Origin: Streptomyces sp. JJ36
GTDB lineage: Bacteria > Actinomycetota > Actinomycetes > Streptomycetales > Streptomycetaceae
NCBI RefSeq assembly: GCF_021696945.1
Contig: NZ_JACYHE010000070.1
Location: 1-32,798 of the forward strand
Direction of reading: 5' to 3'
DNA length: 32,798 nucleotides
Under the pieces are notes generated by a model. The model saw nothing but the letters and a program-made list of their open reading frames with translations. It searched no databases and was not told the DNA's origin. Position numbers and translations under genes: made by a program. This document shows positions 8,785 through 16,723 of the stretch, one piece after another (the first letter of the stretch is position 1; the number at the start of each line of letters is the position of its first letter).

Positions 8785-9990
8785 TCATCCGGGCGCCCGC
8801 GCGGCGCCCTCCTCGCGGCCGGCGAGGACGAGCGGACCGCCGGGCTCCCGCGCGATCCGGACGCCGAAGCCGCGGCCCACCCGGTCGAGGGTCGCGGCCA
8901 GCCAGTCCGCGTCCTCCTCCGGCGCGGCCTCCAGCCGGAGCCGCCGGGCCCGCAGCGGCACCATGCGCAGCCCGGTGAGGGCACCGCCGTCCCGCTCGCC
9001 GTCCGCGGACAGCGACACCAGGTAGAGCAGCCGCAGGTCGTCCCGGAACCGCTCGTGGCCGCCGATGCCCTCGTAGTCGTCGACGAAGTCGCCGCAGCCG
9101 TAGAGCACCAGCCGGCCGCGGTGCACCTCCAGCGGCCGCGGGTGGTGGGAGGAGTGCCCGTGCACCAGGTCGGCCCCGCCGTCGATCAGGGCGTGCGCGA
9201 ACCGCACGTGCGCTTCCGGGACGTCGTACCCCCAGTTGGATCCCCAGTGGACGGAGACCACCGCCACGTCGCCGGGGCGCTTCGCCCGGCGCACCCGGCC
9301 GGCCACGGCCTCCGCGGCCTCCGGGGTGGGGCCGGGCAGCAGCGCGACGCCCGGCCGCCCCTCCCCTGCCGCCCAGCCGGGCGGGATGCCGCTGCACGGC
9401 ATCCCGCAGGAGAAGACCAGCACCCGCCCGGCGCCGCCGTGCACCGGGATCGCGGCGGGCCGCCAGGCCGCGGCGGCGTCCCGCCCGGCGCCCGCGGCCG
9501 TGAGTCCCGCGCCGGCCAGGGCGTCCAGCGTCCCGGCGAGTCCCCGGCGCCCGAAGTCCAGCACATGGTTGTTGGCCAGGGCGCAGACGTCCGGCCGGGC
9601 CGCGGCCAGGCAGGGCAGATTGGCCGGGGACATCCGGTAGTGCACGGCCTTCCGCGGCGCGAAGTCGTCGCTGCGGGTGACACTCGTCTCCAGGTTCACC
9701 ACCCGGACGTCCGGGGCGTGCTCCGCGAGCGCCCGCAGTGCCTCGCCCCAGGGCCAGGAGGGGCCTGCCGGCCGCGGCACGGGGCCGTGCGCCTCCTCGG
9801 CGAGCCGCACATAGGACCGGGCGTCCTGCAGATGGCTCTCGCGCAGCTCCGGGTCGCCGGGGTGCTCCAGGATCTGGTCGACGCCCCGGCCGAGCATCAC
9901 GTCTCCGCACAGGGCGAGGGTGATCCCGCTCCGTGCGTCCGCGCCGGCCGCGCCGGTGCCGTGGCCCCGCCGGGCGGCCGGGTCAGGCAC
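8785..9990 (-). CDS. CapA-family protein (poly-gamma-glutamate/metallophosphatase-like fold)
   Basis: 401 residues. Motifs of the PGA_cap family are clear in order: CGDVMLGRG near residue 30, VVNLETSVT (~95), ALANNHVLDFG (~140), VSVHWGSNW (~245), VHGHSSHHP (~285) and YGCGDFVDDYEG (~300). These form a calcineurin-like two-metal site. CapA/PgsA proteins take part in poly-gamma-glutamate synthesis or export, but most actinomycete members are uncharacterised and this one has no PgsB/PgsC neighbours and no evident signal peptide. The GTG start overlaps the 3' end of the upstream HhH gene by 8 bp, so the pair should be translationally coupled. The C-terminus beyond ~330 is variable. Enzymatic substrate unknown. 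Confidence 0.85.
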   Translation of the reverse strand: MPDPAARRGHGTGAAGADARSGITLALCGDVMLGRGVDQILEHPGDPELRESHLQDARSYVRLAEEAHGPVPRPAGPSWPWGEALRALAEHAPDVRVVNLETSVTRSDDFAPRKAVHYRMSPANLPCLAAARPDVCALANNHVLDFGRRGLAGTLDALAGAGLTAAGAGRDAAAAWRPAAIPVHGGAGRVLVFSCGMPCSGIPPGWAAGEGRPGVALLPGPTPEAAEAVAGRVRRAKRPGDVAVVSVHWGSNWGYDVPEAHVRFAHALIDGGADLVHGHSSHHPRPLEVHRGRLVLYGCGDFVDDYEGIGGHERFRDDLRLLYLVSLSADGERDGGALTGLRMVPLRARRLRLEAAPEEDADWLAATLDRVGRGFGVRIAREPGGPLVLAGREEGAARAPG

Positions 9991-10654
9991 GCCGGGCGGC
10001 CCGGTCCCGTACCTCCGCGTAGCCGTCCTCCTCGTGCCGTACCCGGAGCAGGGCGTCGGTCAGCCGCACGAACTCCCGGTCGTCCCGCGCCAGCGACCGC
10101 AGCGACCGGGTGTCCTCACCGAGTCCCAGCCGGCCGGCCGCGTCGAGCACCGCCTTGTCGGCGCACGGGCTCAGCTCGGGCCACACCGGCTGGGCCTCCC
10201 TGCAGAACGCGTCGACGATGCCGGAACCCACCTCGGCGAAGTGCCCGAGCAGCTCGCGTTCGCGCTCCGGGTCCCGCCCGGCGTCCTCGCGCAGCCCGCC
10301 CAGGTCGCCGCCGTGATCGTCCAGCAGATGCAGCGCGGCATCGGTGAGGGCGGTGGAGATCCGCCCGGCGTCGCCCTCGGGGTAGCCGGCGTCCCGGAGC
10401 GCCCGGGTGATCTGCCCGGGCCCGGCGTGGCGGACGTGACCCGCCGTGGACCAGCGGTTGTCGCGCAGTGTCACGAAGGTGCGCACGGCCGTGCCGGGAT
10501 CGGCCCGCCCGTCGGTGAGCGCGGCCAGCTCCAGGAGCTGGAACAGGTGGTGCGGCTCCCCGTCGAGCTGGATCTCCGCCTCCTCGGCGAGGCTGCGGTG
10601 GCCGTACCGGTCGAGCAGCTCCGCCGCGAGGTCCTTCCGCGTCGCGTCGGTCAT
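9983..10654 (-). CDS. HhH-GPD (endonuclease III-like) domain protein
   Basis: 223 residues resembling an actinobacterial endonuclease III-like group: an N-terminal helical part (DLAAELLDRYGHRSLAEEA), GPGQITRALRDAGYPEGDAGRI in the middle, a DDHGGDLGGLREDA segment, then FCREAQPVWPELSPCADKAVLDAARRL-like C-terminal helices ending in LGLGED. I do not see the catalytic Lys plus four-Cys Fe-S loop of true endonuclease III, so DNA glycosylase activity is doubtful. An excellent ribosome site (GGGAGGTGAG) precedes the ATG. It is coupled to the CapA gene through an 8-bp overlap. Family assignment is from pattern memory and should be treated as likely rather than certain. Confidence 0.65.
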   Translation of the reverse strand: MTDATRKDLAAELLDRYGHRSLAEEAEIQLDGEPHHLFQLLELAALTDGRADPGTAVRTFVTLRDNRWSTAGHVRHAGPGQITRALRDAGYPEGDAGRISTALTDAALHLLDDHGGDLGGLREDAGRDPERERELLGHFAEVGSGIVDAFCREAQPVWPELSPCADKAVLDAAGRLGLGEDTRSLRSLARDDREFVRLTDALLRVRHEEDGYAEVRDRAARRA

Positions 10655-10732
10655 CGTCTCTCACCTCCCGCCTCGCGGGTTCCCGGTCTGCGCCTCCTCA
10701 CGCCCGGCACGCCCGGCACGCCCGGCCCGGCG

Positions 10733-10770
10733 GCGCCTGCGGCCGCGCGGGACCGCCCGTCCGCAGGCGC
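10733..10770. terminator. candidate terminator of the alpha/beta hydrolase gene
   Basis: 10-bp perfect stem (GCGCCTGCGG / CCGCAGGCGC) with an 18-nt loop, 67 nt downstream of the hydrolase stop on the minus strand and upstream of the HhH gene start. A run of three CGCCCGGCA units (10701-10727) follows. Confidence 0.5.
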
Positions 10771-10836
10771 GCGGGAGGGCGTCAGGGCGTGCCGTCGCCC
10801 GGCACCTCGCGGGACGGTCCGGCACCGTCTCGGCGG

Positions 10837-11727
10837 TCAGGCGCGGCCCCCGGACCGCTGCGGCAGGACCGTGCCGGTGGTCCGGTTCCCGGTGACGAAG
10901 GCGGCGAGGCGCTCTGCGGTCTCCACCGGCCGCTCCAGGCCCAGCATGTGGCCGGCGCCCGCGATCAGCCCGAAGTCGGCGTCCATGGCGCCGGCCAGCC
11001 GCCGCCCGCCGCGAGGCGGGGTGAAGGTGTCCTGCTCGCCGTTGAGCACCAGTACCGGCAGGGGCAGCGGGCGCCAGGCGGGCCGGAAGTCGAGCAGCCG
11101 GAGCGTGCCCTCGATGTAGTTGCCGAGCGCCCGCGGGGTCAGTCCGTGCAGCTGGCTGCGCAGCACCCGGGCGATCGCGGTGCGGCGGCGGTCCGCGGCG
11201 CAGGCCGACGGCGGCAGATAGAGGTCCACGACCGTGCCGACGAAGGTGTCCACGTCTCCCCGCCGCAGCGCGTGGACGGCGTGTTCGAAGGCCGCCCGCG
11301 CCTCGTCGGTGAGCCCGTCCTGCAGGGAGGCCAGGCCGAGGCGGGCGACCCGGTCGGGGTGGCGCGCGGCGAAGGTGTAGGCGGTGATGCCGCCGTAGCA
11401 GGCGCCGATCACGTTGGCCCGGTGGATCCCCGCGTGGTCCAGCGCGACGGCGAGCGCGTCGCTCAGGAAGCCGAAGTCGTACCGGGCGGGCAGCACCGGC
11501 GAGTCGCCCCAGCCGGGCAGGTCGATGGTGAGCACGTCCGCCACCGCGTGGAAGGTCGGCTCGGTGGGCGCCCAGGCGTACTTGTCCTGGAGCGCCCCGC
11601 CGAGCAGCACCAACGGCTCGGTGCGGGCGTGCGGTTGCCGCAGCAGGCGGTACGAGCAGGGGAACCCGCCGACGGTCACGGTCCCGGCCTCCTCCGTGCT
11701 CGCCGGCCGGGTCTGGATCATGGGCAT
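10837..11727 (-). CDS. alpha/beta hydrolase with cysteine at the nucleophile position
   Basis: 296 residues with an alpha/beta-hydrolase fold: core strand LVLLGGALQDKYAW (39-52) carrying the oxyanion region, DLPGWGDSP (69-77), the nucleophile elbow GACYGG with C110 where Ser is usual, the acid D233 in LNGEQDTF, and H260 in GAGHML. The codon for C110 reads TGC directly, so this is not a misread. Cys nucleophiles occur in dienelactone hydrolases and in a few thioesterase-like members, but this protein looks more like the HsaD/epoxide-hydrolase type. Two close ATGs follow a strong GAGGTGAGGAG site; I use the first. It has its own transcription unit, divergent from nothing, and lies downstream of the LysM gene. 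Substrate unknown. Confidence 0.85.
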   Translation of the reverse strand: MPMIQTRPASTEEAGTVTVGGFPCSYRLLRQPHARTEPLVLLGGALQDKYAWAPTEPTFHAVADVLTIDLPGWGDSPVLPARYDFGFLSDALAVALDHAGIHRANVIGACYGGITAYTFAARHPDRVARLGLASLQDGLTDEARAAFEHAVHALRRGDVDTFVGTVVDLYLPPSACAADRRRTAIARVLRSQLHGLTPRALGNYIEGTLRLLDFRPAWRPLPLPVLVLNGEQDTFTPPRGGRRLAGAMDADFGLIAGAGHMLGLERPVETAERLAAFVTGNRTTGTVLPQRSGGRA

Positions 11728-11953
11728 GGCTGCTCCTCACCTCGTCGGTACGGGCGCGGCGTACGCCGCGGGCGGCGGATGCACCGGACGGCGGCACGGC
11801 ACGCCGCGGTCGGGCGCCGGGCGGCGCGGTCGCACCGGGCCCTCACGTCACGCAACTGTAGGACTTCGCAGCGTCACCGTGGGTGCACCGGGGGCCGCCC
11901 GGGCCGGAAGAGCACGCGGAAGAGTCCCGGGAACCCCCGGCGTGGACGCCCGA

Positions 11954-11982
11954 AGGCCCCCCGCGCCGTGCGCGAGGGGCCT
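11954..11982 (-). terminator. terminator of the LysM/transglycosylase gene
   Basis: Stem AGGCCCC / GGGGCCT with an inner GCGC-CGT-GCGC helix, 30 nt past the stop codon at 12012 on the minus strand. This is the common Streptomyces terminator form. Confidence 0.8.
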
Positions 11983-12011
11983 CCGAGGGCAGCGACCCGT
12001 GAGAGGGAGAC

Positions 12012-12812
12012 TCAGTAGGGGCCGTTGACGTTGTCGATCGAACCGTAGCGGTCGGCCGCGTAGTTGCAGGCCGCGACGATGTTGGCCACCGGGTCGTACT
12101 GGCTGTCGACGGTGCCCGGCACGTGGTAGGCGTCGAAGGTCGGCTTGATCACCTGGAGCAGGCCGATGGACGGCGTGCCGTTCTGGGCGTTGATGTCCCA
12201 GTTGTTGATGGCGTTCGGGTCGCCGCCGGACTCCCGGATGATGTTCCGGTGGATGCCCTCGTACGTCCCCGGGATGCCGTGCTGCTTCATGATGGACAGC
12301 GCCTCGCGGATCCAGCCGTCCAGGTTGTCCGGGTACGACTGGGTCGCGGCCTCGGCGGAGGTCTGCTGCTTCTCCGCCGGCTGCGCCTCCTCGGCGGCAC
12401 CCTGCTCGGTGCGGTCACCGCTCCGGGAGGCCTGGGGGGCCTCCAGCGTGAGGCGCTGACCCGGGAGGATCAGGTCCGGGTCGTCGCCGACCGTCTCGCG
12501 GTTGGCCTGGTAGAGGCTCTTCCAACCGCCGTCGACGTCATGGGCGGTGGCGATGCCGTACAGCGTGTCGCCGCTGACGACGGTGTAGCGGTCCGCGGAG
12601 TTCTCCCCGGACTTCTGCTGCTGCACGGACTTCTGGGTCTGCGGCGATTCCGCGGCCGTGTGCACGGCGGAAACGGGAGCGGCGTGCGCGTTTCCGGCCA
12701 GCAGCAGCGGCGCGGCGATACCGGCGCCGCCGGCGGTCAGTGCGACCGAAAGGCGGGAGACGCGACGGGGAATGAGCGATATGCGCGGGCGGCGGTGGCG
12801 ACCACGAGACAT
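12012..12812 (-). CDS. secreted LysM-domain transglycosylase (cell-wall hydrolase)
   Basis: 266 residues. A twin-basic N-terminus and hydrophobic stretch (LSVALTAGGAGIAAPLLLAG) form a signal peptide, probably cleaved after AHA at residue 44. A LysM domain follows at ~74-123 (YTVVSGDTLYGIA...LILPGQRLTL) for peptidoglycan binding, then a Gln/Glu-rich linker (~125-160). The C-terminal SLT-like transglycosylase domain carries E194 in IIRESGGDP as likely catalytic acid, with SIGLLQ and a Cys in AACNYAADRYGS. This resembles resuscitation/cell-wall-remodelling hydrolases of Streptomyces. I chose ATG 12812 because GGAGAGGA precedes it and it sits directly after the riboswitch P1 stem; a longer frame upstream would run through the riboswitch. 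Expression is expected to fall when c-di-AMP is high. Confidence 0.92.
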   Translation of the reverse strand: MSRGRHRRPRISLIPRRVSRLSVALTAGGAGIAAPLLLAGNAHAAPVSAVHTAAESPQTQKSVQQQKSGENSADRYTVVSGDTLYGIATAHDVDGGWKSLYQANRETVGDDPDLILPGQRLTLEAPQASRSGDRTEQGAAEEAQPAEKQQTSAEAATQSYPDNLDGWIREALSIMKQHGIPGTYEGIHRNIIRESGGDPNAINNWDINAQNGTPSIGLLQVIKPTFDAYHVPGTVDSQYDPVANIVAACNYAADRYGSIDNVNGPY

Positions 12813-12831
12813 GGGGGGTGTGTCCTCTCCT

Positions 12832-13017
12832 ACGCCTGCGAGGTGAGCTGTCGGATTCGGGCGAGAGTTGCCCGGCCATGTCCCGCCGCGCCGAGGCGCG
12901 TTGAGGCATGGCTTCACCCCTAGCCGGCCGCGGGTGCGGCACGGCGCAAACCTGGTTCCCCCGCTCCTGCCGTCACGACTGCTGCCTTTCCCCCGACCGG
13001 GCGGCAGGATTCGGCGT
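12832..13017 (-). promoter_or_regulatory. ydaO/yuaA-type c-di-AMP riboswitch
   Basis: On the minus strand the 186-nt leader of the LysM gene carries the conserved blocks of this riboswitch in order: GCCGAATCC near the 5' end, GAGCGGGGGAACC, GGGGTGAAGCC, CTCTCGCCCGAATCCG, and CAGCTCACCTCGCAGGCGT. The 5' ACGCC (13013-13017) pairs with 3' GGCGT (12832-12836) to close P1. The gene's ribosome site starts immediately after P1. In actinomycetes this class controls cell-wall hydrolases and turns expression off when c-di-AMP binds. Confidence 0.93.
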
Positions 13018-13310
13018 CCCGGCGGTGGGTCCTCCACCAGGGGGGCGGAGGCCAGGACACGAAAACACAACCGATTGCCGGAGACAAGGTGACGCAGGAC
13101 CGGCACGAGGCGGTTCCCGGGAACGCCCGGGGAATTCGGCGACGGTACGCACCGGATCTTTTTCCGAGCGTGATTCCGCGGAACTCTCCGGCTTTCTCAA
13201 AACAAGCCCGGGCCGGGGAAGTTGACAGAGCGCAACCACAACGTCGGGCCGCGCGCGGCAACGACGGAAACGGACGTGTGACGCTCGGCACACCACCCCG
13301 CCACGCGTTC

Positions 13311-13338
13311 TTTATATCGCCCTATTCGTGGCGTTCAA
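13311..13338 (-). promoter_or_regulatory. vegetative (HrdB-like) promoter, TTGAAC-N16-TATAAA
   Basis: The only near-consensus housekeeping promoter I found in the window: -35 TTGAAC at 13333-13338 and -10 TATAAA at 13311-13316, 16-bp spacer, minus strand. The next gene downstream is the LysM transglycosylase, giving a leader of about 490 nt including the riboswitch. The rest of the gap 13018-13449 has no plausible gene; it includes a near-palindrome around 13115-13137 and a lone TTGACA on the plus strand near 13220. Confidence 0.6.
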
Positions 13339-13449
13339 GGTATATACGGCGCGAGGTCTGATTCATCGCCAGAACGGGGAGGTCGCCATGCCGCCTCTCC
13401 CGGCGCGGCACGCGACGGAAGACCGGCTTGACCGATTTCCCCGACGTGG

Positions 13450-15891
13450 TCAGGGTTTGGGCGGAAGCGGCTGCTCCGCCCAGATCACCTTGCCCGCGGA
13501 GGTGTAGCGGGTGCCCCAGCGCTGAGTGAGCTGGGCGACCAGGAAGAGACCGCGGCCGCCCTCGTCCTCGCTCTCCGCATGCCGCAGGTGCGGCGAGGTG
13601 TGCCCGGTGTCGGAGACCTCGCAGATGAGGGTGCGGTCGCGGATGAGCCGGAGATGGATGGGCCCGCCGGCGTACCGGATGGCGTTGGTCACCAGTTCGC
13701 TGACCACCAGCTCGGTGCCGAACTCGAGCTCGTCCAGCCCCCAGTCGTGCAGCCGCCCGCCCACCTCGGTCCGTACGTCCGAGACCGCCGCCGGGTCCGC
13801 GGCGATCTCCCACGCCGCGACCTGGTCGGAGTTCAGCGCCCGGGTGCGGACCAGCAGCAGGGCGGCGTCGTCGGTCGTGCTGCCGGAGGGCAGCACGCCG
13901 AGGACCCGGTCGCACAGCTCCTCCAGCCCGCGCCGGTGCCCGGAGAGCACGTCGCGCAGCCGGTACAGCCCCTCCCCCACATCCAGGTCCCGCGCCTCCA
14001 CCAGGCCGTCGGTGAACAGGGCGAGGAGGCTGCCCTCCGGCAACTCGATCTCGGCGCTCTCGAAGGGCAGACCCCCGGTCCCCAGCGGCGGTCCGGCGGG
14101 CAGCTCCGGGAAGGCCACCCCGCCGTCCGCCCCGACGACCGCGGGCAGCGGGTGCCCCGCCCGCGCGAGCACGCACCGCTGGGACACGGGATCGTAGACG
14201 GCGTAGAGACAGGTCACTCCCAGAGCTGCGTCGTCGGGCGCGGGCTCCGGGCCGGGATCGACCAGGGCGCGCTCCTCGTCGGTCTGCGTGACCAGGTCGT
14301 CCAGCCGGGACAGCAGCTCGTCCGGAGCCAGGTCGAGCTGGGCCAGCGCCCGGACGGTGGTGCGTAGCCGGCCCATGGTCGCCGCGGCCCGCAGCCCGTG
14401 CCCGACGACGTCGCCGACGACCAGGCCGACCCGGGTGCCGGAGAGCGGGATCACGTCGAACCAGTCGCCGCCCACTCCCACCCGGCTGTCGGCCGGCAGA
14501 TAGCGGTAGGCCGTCTCGACGGCGGTCTGCGGCGGGAGGCTGCGCGGCAGCAGGCTGCGCTGCAACGTGAGGGCGGCGGTGTGCTCGGTGGCGTAGCGCC
14601 ACGCGTTGTCGACGGAGACCGCGGTGCGCCTCACGAGCTCGTCGGCGAGGGCGAGTTCGTCGCTGTCGAAGGGGTCGTGCCGGTCGCCGCGCAGGAAGGT
14701 GACCACGCCCATCGCGGCGCCCCGGGCCCGTACCGGCACCGCCAGGGTGCGCAGGACCGCGGCCGGGCCGCCCGGCTCCTCGTCCGGGGCGGGCTCCAGC
14801 ACGGGGCCGCCGGCCGCGAGGCTGCGGGCCTGCGGCGACTCCCCGGGGTAGCGCGGGTGCCGGCCGACCGGAGTCTCCGGCAGCACCGTGACGGCCTCCC
14901 CGGCACCGGGTGCGGCCCGGGAGGCCACCCGGACCAGCGGGCGCGACCGCGGGGCGGAGGAACCGCTCTCGCCGCCCTCCAGCACGTCCGGGAAGAGGTC
15001 GACGAAGGCGGCCTCGGCGAACTGCGGCACCGCCACCTCGGCCAGTTCCTCGGCGGTCCGGTACAGGTCCAGCGTGGTGCCTATGTGCTCCCCCGCCCGC
15101 ACCAGAAGCTGGAGCCGCTGCTGCGCACGGTAGCGCTCGGTGATGTCGTACGACTCCTCGCAGACCCCGAGCGGTTCCCCGCCGGGCCCGAGCAGGCGGT
15201 AGTACGAGTACGACCAGATGCGGTCGTGTGCCGGGTCCTCGGGCGGACGGCCGCGGTAGTGCAGCTCCACCACCGGAGCACCGGTCTCCAGCACCCCCTG
15301 CACCAGCTCCCGCAGGTTGCCCGCCGAGCTGCCGGCGATGATCTGCCCGCCGGGCACCAGCTCGTCCGGGCCGCACCCGACGTAGTTCTCGGGGGGTCCG
15401 GCGAGCTCCCGCTTGCAGGTGGCGTTCGCCCACCGCACCCGGAGATCGGTGCCGTAGACGGTCAGGCCGATCGGGGACTGGTCCAGCAGGGCGCGGAGCA
15501 TCGCCTGGTGGATCTCCCACTCGCGTACCTCGGTGACCCGGGCCGCGAGCAGCACGCTGACCGGCCCGCGCGGGCTCGGCGACAGGAAGGAGCGGGTCAC
15601 CGCCACCCGGACCGGGTGCCCGTCCCGGTGCCGCAGGTCGATGTCCTCGCCGCGGCCGTCCGGGCCCCCGTCGCCGCCGAGCGGCCCGGCACCGTCGAGC
15701 CGGGCCGGGACGGCCAGCAGGCGGTGCAGGGGCGTGCCCAGGACCTCCTCGGCCGGGTAGCCGAGCAGCTCCTCGGCGCGCGGGCTCCAGCCGAGGACGA
15801 CGTCCCGGGCGTCGAGCACCGCGGTCGCCGCCTTCGTGAGGTCGAGGGGCCCGCGGAGGTCGCCGCCCTCGGCCGTGTCCCAGGTAGTCAC
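13450..15891 (-). CDS. PAS-PAS-GAF-PP2C phosphatase with C-terminal HATPase (stress sigma-factor regulator type)
   Basis: 813 residues, cytosolic. Order: PAS (~15-110), second PAS (~120-250, with DITERYRAQQRLQ at its end), GAF (~255-430), SpoIIE/RsbU-type PP2C phosphatase (~450-665; metal-site motifs GGDWFDV, VVGDVVGHG, FTDGLVEAR, TDDAALLLVR), and an RsbW-like HATPase (~690-805; N-box ELVTNAIRYA, G1 VSDTG, G2 GGRGLFLV). Such proteins act in partner switching: the phosphatase acts on anti-anti-sigma factors and the kinase part can bind sigma or phosphorylate antagonists. The architecture recalls OsaC, which modulates sigma-B in S. coelicolor. The GTG start follows GAGGGTGATGCGCG. No STAS or sigma gene is adjacent. 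Seven sigma-B-like promoters elsewhere in the window make a stress role attractive, but that is inference. Confidence 0.9.
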   Translation of the reverse strand: MTTWDTAEGGDLRGPLDLTKAATAVLDARDVVLGWSPRAEELLGYPAEEVLGTPLHRLLAVPARLDGAGPLGGDGGPDGRGEDIDLRHRDGHPVRVAVTRSFLSPSPRGPVSVLLAARVTEVREWEIHQAMLRALLDQSPIGLTVYGTDLRVRWANATCKRELAGPPENYVGCGPDELVPGGQIIAGSSAGNLRELVQGVLETGAPVVELHYRGRPPEDPAHDRIWSYSYYRLLGPGGEPLGVCEESYDITERYRAQQRLQLLVRAGEHIGTTLDLYRTAEELAEVAVPQFAEAAFVDLFPDVLEGGESGSSAPRSRPLVRVASRAAPGAGEAVTVLPETPVGRHPRYPGESPQARSLAAGGPVLEPAPDEEPGGPAAVLRTLAVPVRARGAAMGVVTFLRGDRHDPFDSDELALADELVRRTAVSVDNAWRYATEHTAALTLQRSLLPRSLPPQTAVETAYRYLPADSRVGVGGDWFDVIPLSGTRVGLVVGDVVGHGLRAAATMGRLRTTVRALAQLDLAPDELLSRLDDLVTQTDEERALVDPGPEPAPDDAALGVTCLYAVYDPVSQRCVLARAGHPLPAVVGADGGVAFPELPAGPPLGTGGLPFESAEIELPEGSLLALFTDGLVEARDLDVGEGLYRLRDVLSGHRRGLEELCDRVLGVLPSGSTTDDAALLLVRTRALNSDQVAAWEIAADPAAVSDVRTEVGGRLHDWGLDELEFGTELVVSELVTNAIRYAGGPIHLRLIRDRTLICEVSDTGHTSPHLRHAESEDEGGRGLFLVAQLTQRWGTRYTSAGKVIWAEQPLPPKP

Positions 15892-15944
15892 CGCGCATCA
15901 CCCTCGCTGAGCCCAGCATCCGTCCCGGCGGGCGCACACGCAAA

Positions 15945-15976
15945 CGCGCCGCGCGGCCGGACGGACACGCGGCGCG
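15945..15976 (-). terminator. candidate terminator after the small acidic protein gene
   Basis: 9-bp perfect stem (CGCGCCGCG / CGCGGCGCG) with a 14-nt loop, 49 nt downstream of the stop at 16025 on the minus strand and upstream of the phosphatase start. Confidence 0.5.
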
Positions 15977-16024
15977 GTGGCCCCGGGAGAGCCGGTGACC
16001 GCCGCGCCGGGCCGGCCCTGCGGG

Positions 16025-16282
16025 TCACCGGCCCCCGGCGTCGGTCCCGTCGCCTCCCCGGCGCCCGTCGTCGGCGTGCTCCTCCTCACCGTCCTCCCGC
16101 GCGCTCCGCAGCTCGTCGAGCCCCGCGGCCTGGCGCTGGGCCGGCCGGCTCGGGGTGAGGGTGTCGCCCGCCTCGCTCTCGTGCGCGGCGGCCTCCTCGT
16201 CGGTGACGTCGGTGGCGGCCTCGCGGAGCTCGTTCTCCAGCTCCTCCGAGGCCGAGGGCGCGTACTTCTCGGGGTCCGGCAT
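16025..16282 (-). CDS. small acidic hydrophilic protein of unknown function
   Basis: 85 residues starting MPDPEKYAPSASEELENELRE. It is rich in Glu, Asp, Ala and Gly, with no membrane segment, no Cys and a short predicted helix in the first third; the C-terminal third (GEEEHADDGRRGGDG) looks disordered. I do not recognise a named family, although similar short proteins are common in Streptomyces. A clear AAGGAGG precedes the ATG, and codon third positions are GC-rich, which supports a real gene. It lies 128 bp downstream of another small hydrophilic protein gene on the same strand, and may be co-transcribed from that gene's sigma-B-like promoter. Function not assigned. Confidence 0.75.
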   Translation of the reverse strand: MPDPEKYAPSASEELENELREAATDVTDEEAAAHESEAGDTLTPSRPAQRQAAGLDELRSAREDGEEEHADDGRRGGDGTDAGGR

Positions 16283-16410
16283 GACCTGCGGTCCTCCTTC
16301 CGGGATGCTTCGCGTCCGGCGTACTGCCGGCGTGGCCGGCGTGCTGCCGCGGGAGGGAACTGCCACGGGGTGCGGCGGCCCGGGACCTCGCCGGGCCGCG
16401 GGCACCGGGC

Positions 16411-16692
16411 TCAGTCCTCCCGTGTGTCCTCCTCGTCCTCGCCGGTCCGGGTGCCGGGCGGCGCCCGGGTGCCGGCTTCGGGCGGGTGCCCGTAACCGGG
16501 CGGCGGGTCCACCTTCTCCGGGGGCCGCCAGGGGCCCCGCTCGACGGTCTCGCCCGGTTCCAGGCCCTCCACGGGCCCCTCGGCGATCTCGGGCTGCTGC
16601 ACGTCGCTGCCCGCGACGTTGGGCGTGCCGCCCTTGCCCCGCCGGCTGGGCCGCGGACCCTCGTGGCCCTCCCGGTCCTCGTCCTGGGTCAT
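16411..16692 (-). CDS. small hydrophilic Pro/Gly/Glu-rich protein of unknown function
   Basis: 93 residues starting MTQDEDREGHEGPRPSRRGKGG and ending in an acidic tail (TGEDEEDTRED). It has no hydrophobic segment and no Cys, and looks intrinsically disordered; a short VERGPWRPPEKVDPPPGYG region is its only aromatic-containing part. The start has a strong GAAGGAGG site 9 nt upstream. A GTGT-N15-GGGTAC element 32 nt before the start suggests sigma-B-type stress control; small hydrophilic proteins of this kind are frequent in osmotic or desiccation responses, but no function can be read here. It is divergent from the DUF2267 gene and may form an operon with the acidic protein downstream. Confidence 0.75.
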   Translation of the reverse strand: MTQDEDREGHEGPRPSRRGKGGTPNVAGSDVQQPEIAEGPVEGLEPGETVERGPWRPPEKVDPPPGYGHPPEAGTRAPPGTRTGEDEEDTRED

Positions 16693-16723
16693 GGGCTCTC
16701 TCCCTCCTTCGCGACCTCGGCGG

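Noticed and set aside
8568..8978. Plus-strand frame through the 11-bp repeat array
   Set aside because: Leu/Arg/Ala-rich product caused by the repeats, no ribosome site, and overlaps the end of the CapA gene.
12813..13106. N-terminal extension of the LysM gene to 13106
   Set aside because: Would translate through the riboswitch and hide the signal peptide; the ATG at 12812 has a proper ribosome site.
13220..13245. TTGACA on the plus strand as a promoter
   Set aside because: No -10 box at suitable spacing and no plus-strand gene downstream.
13322..15943. Minus-strand frame of 873 codons overlapping the phosphatase
   Set aside because: Arg/Gly/Pro-rich shadow in another frame; the 13450-15891 frame carries complete PAS/GAF/PP2C/HATPase motifs.
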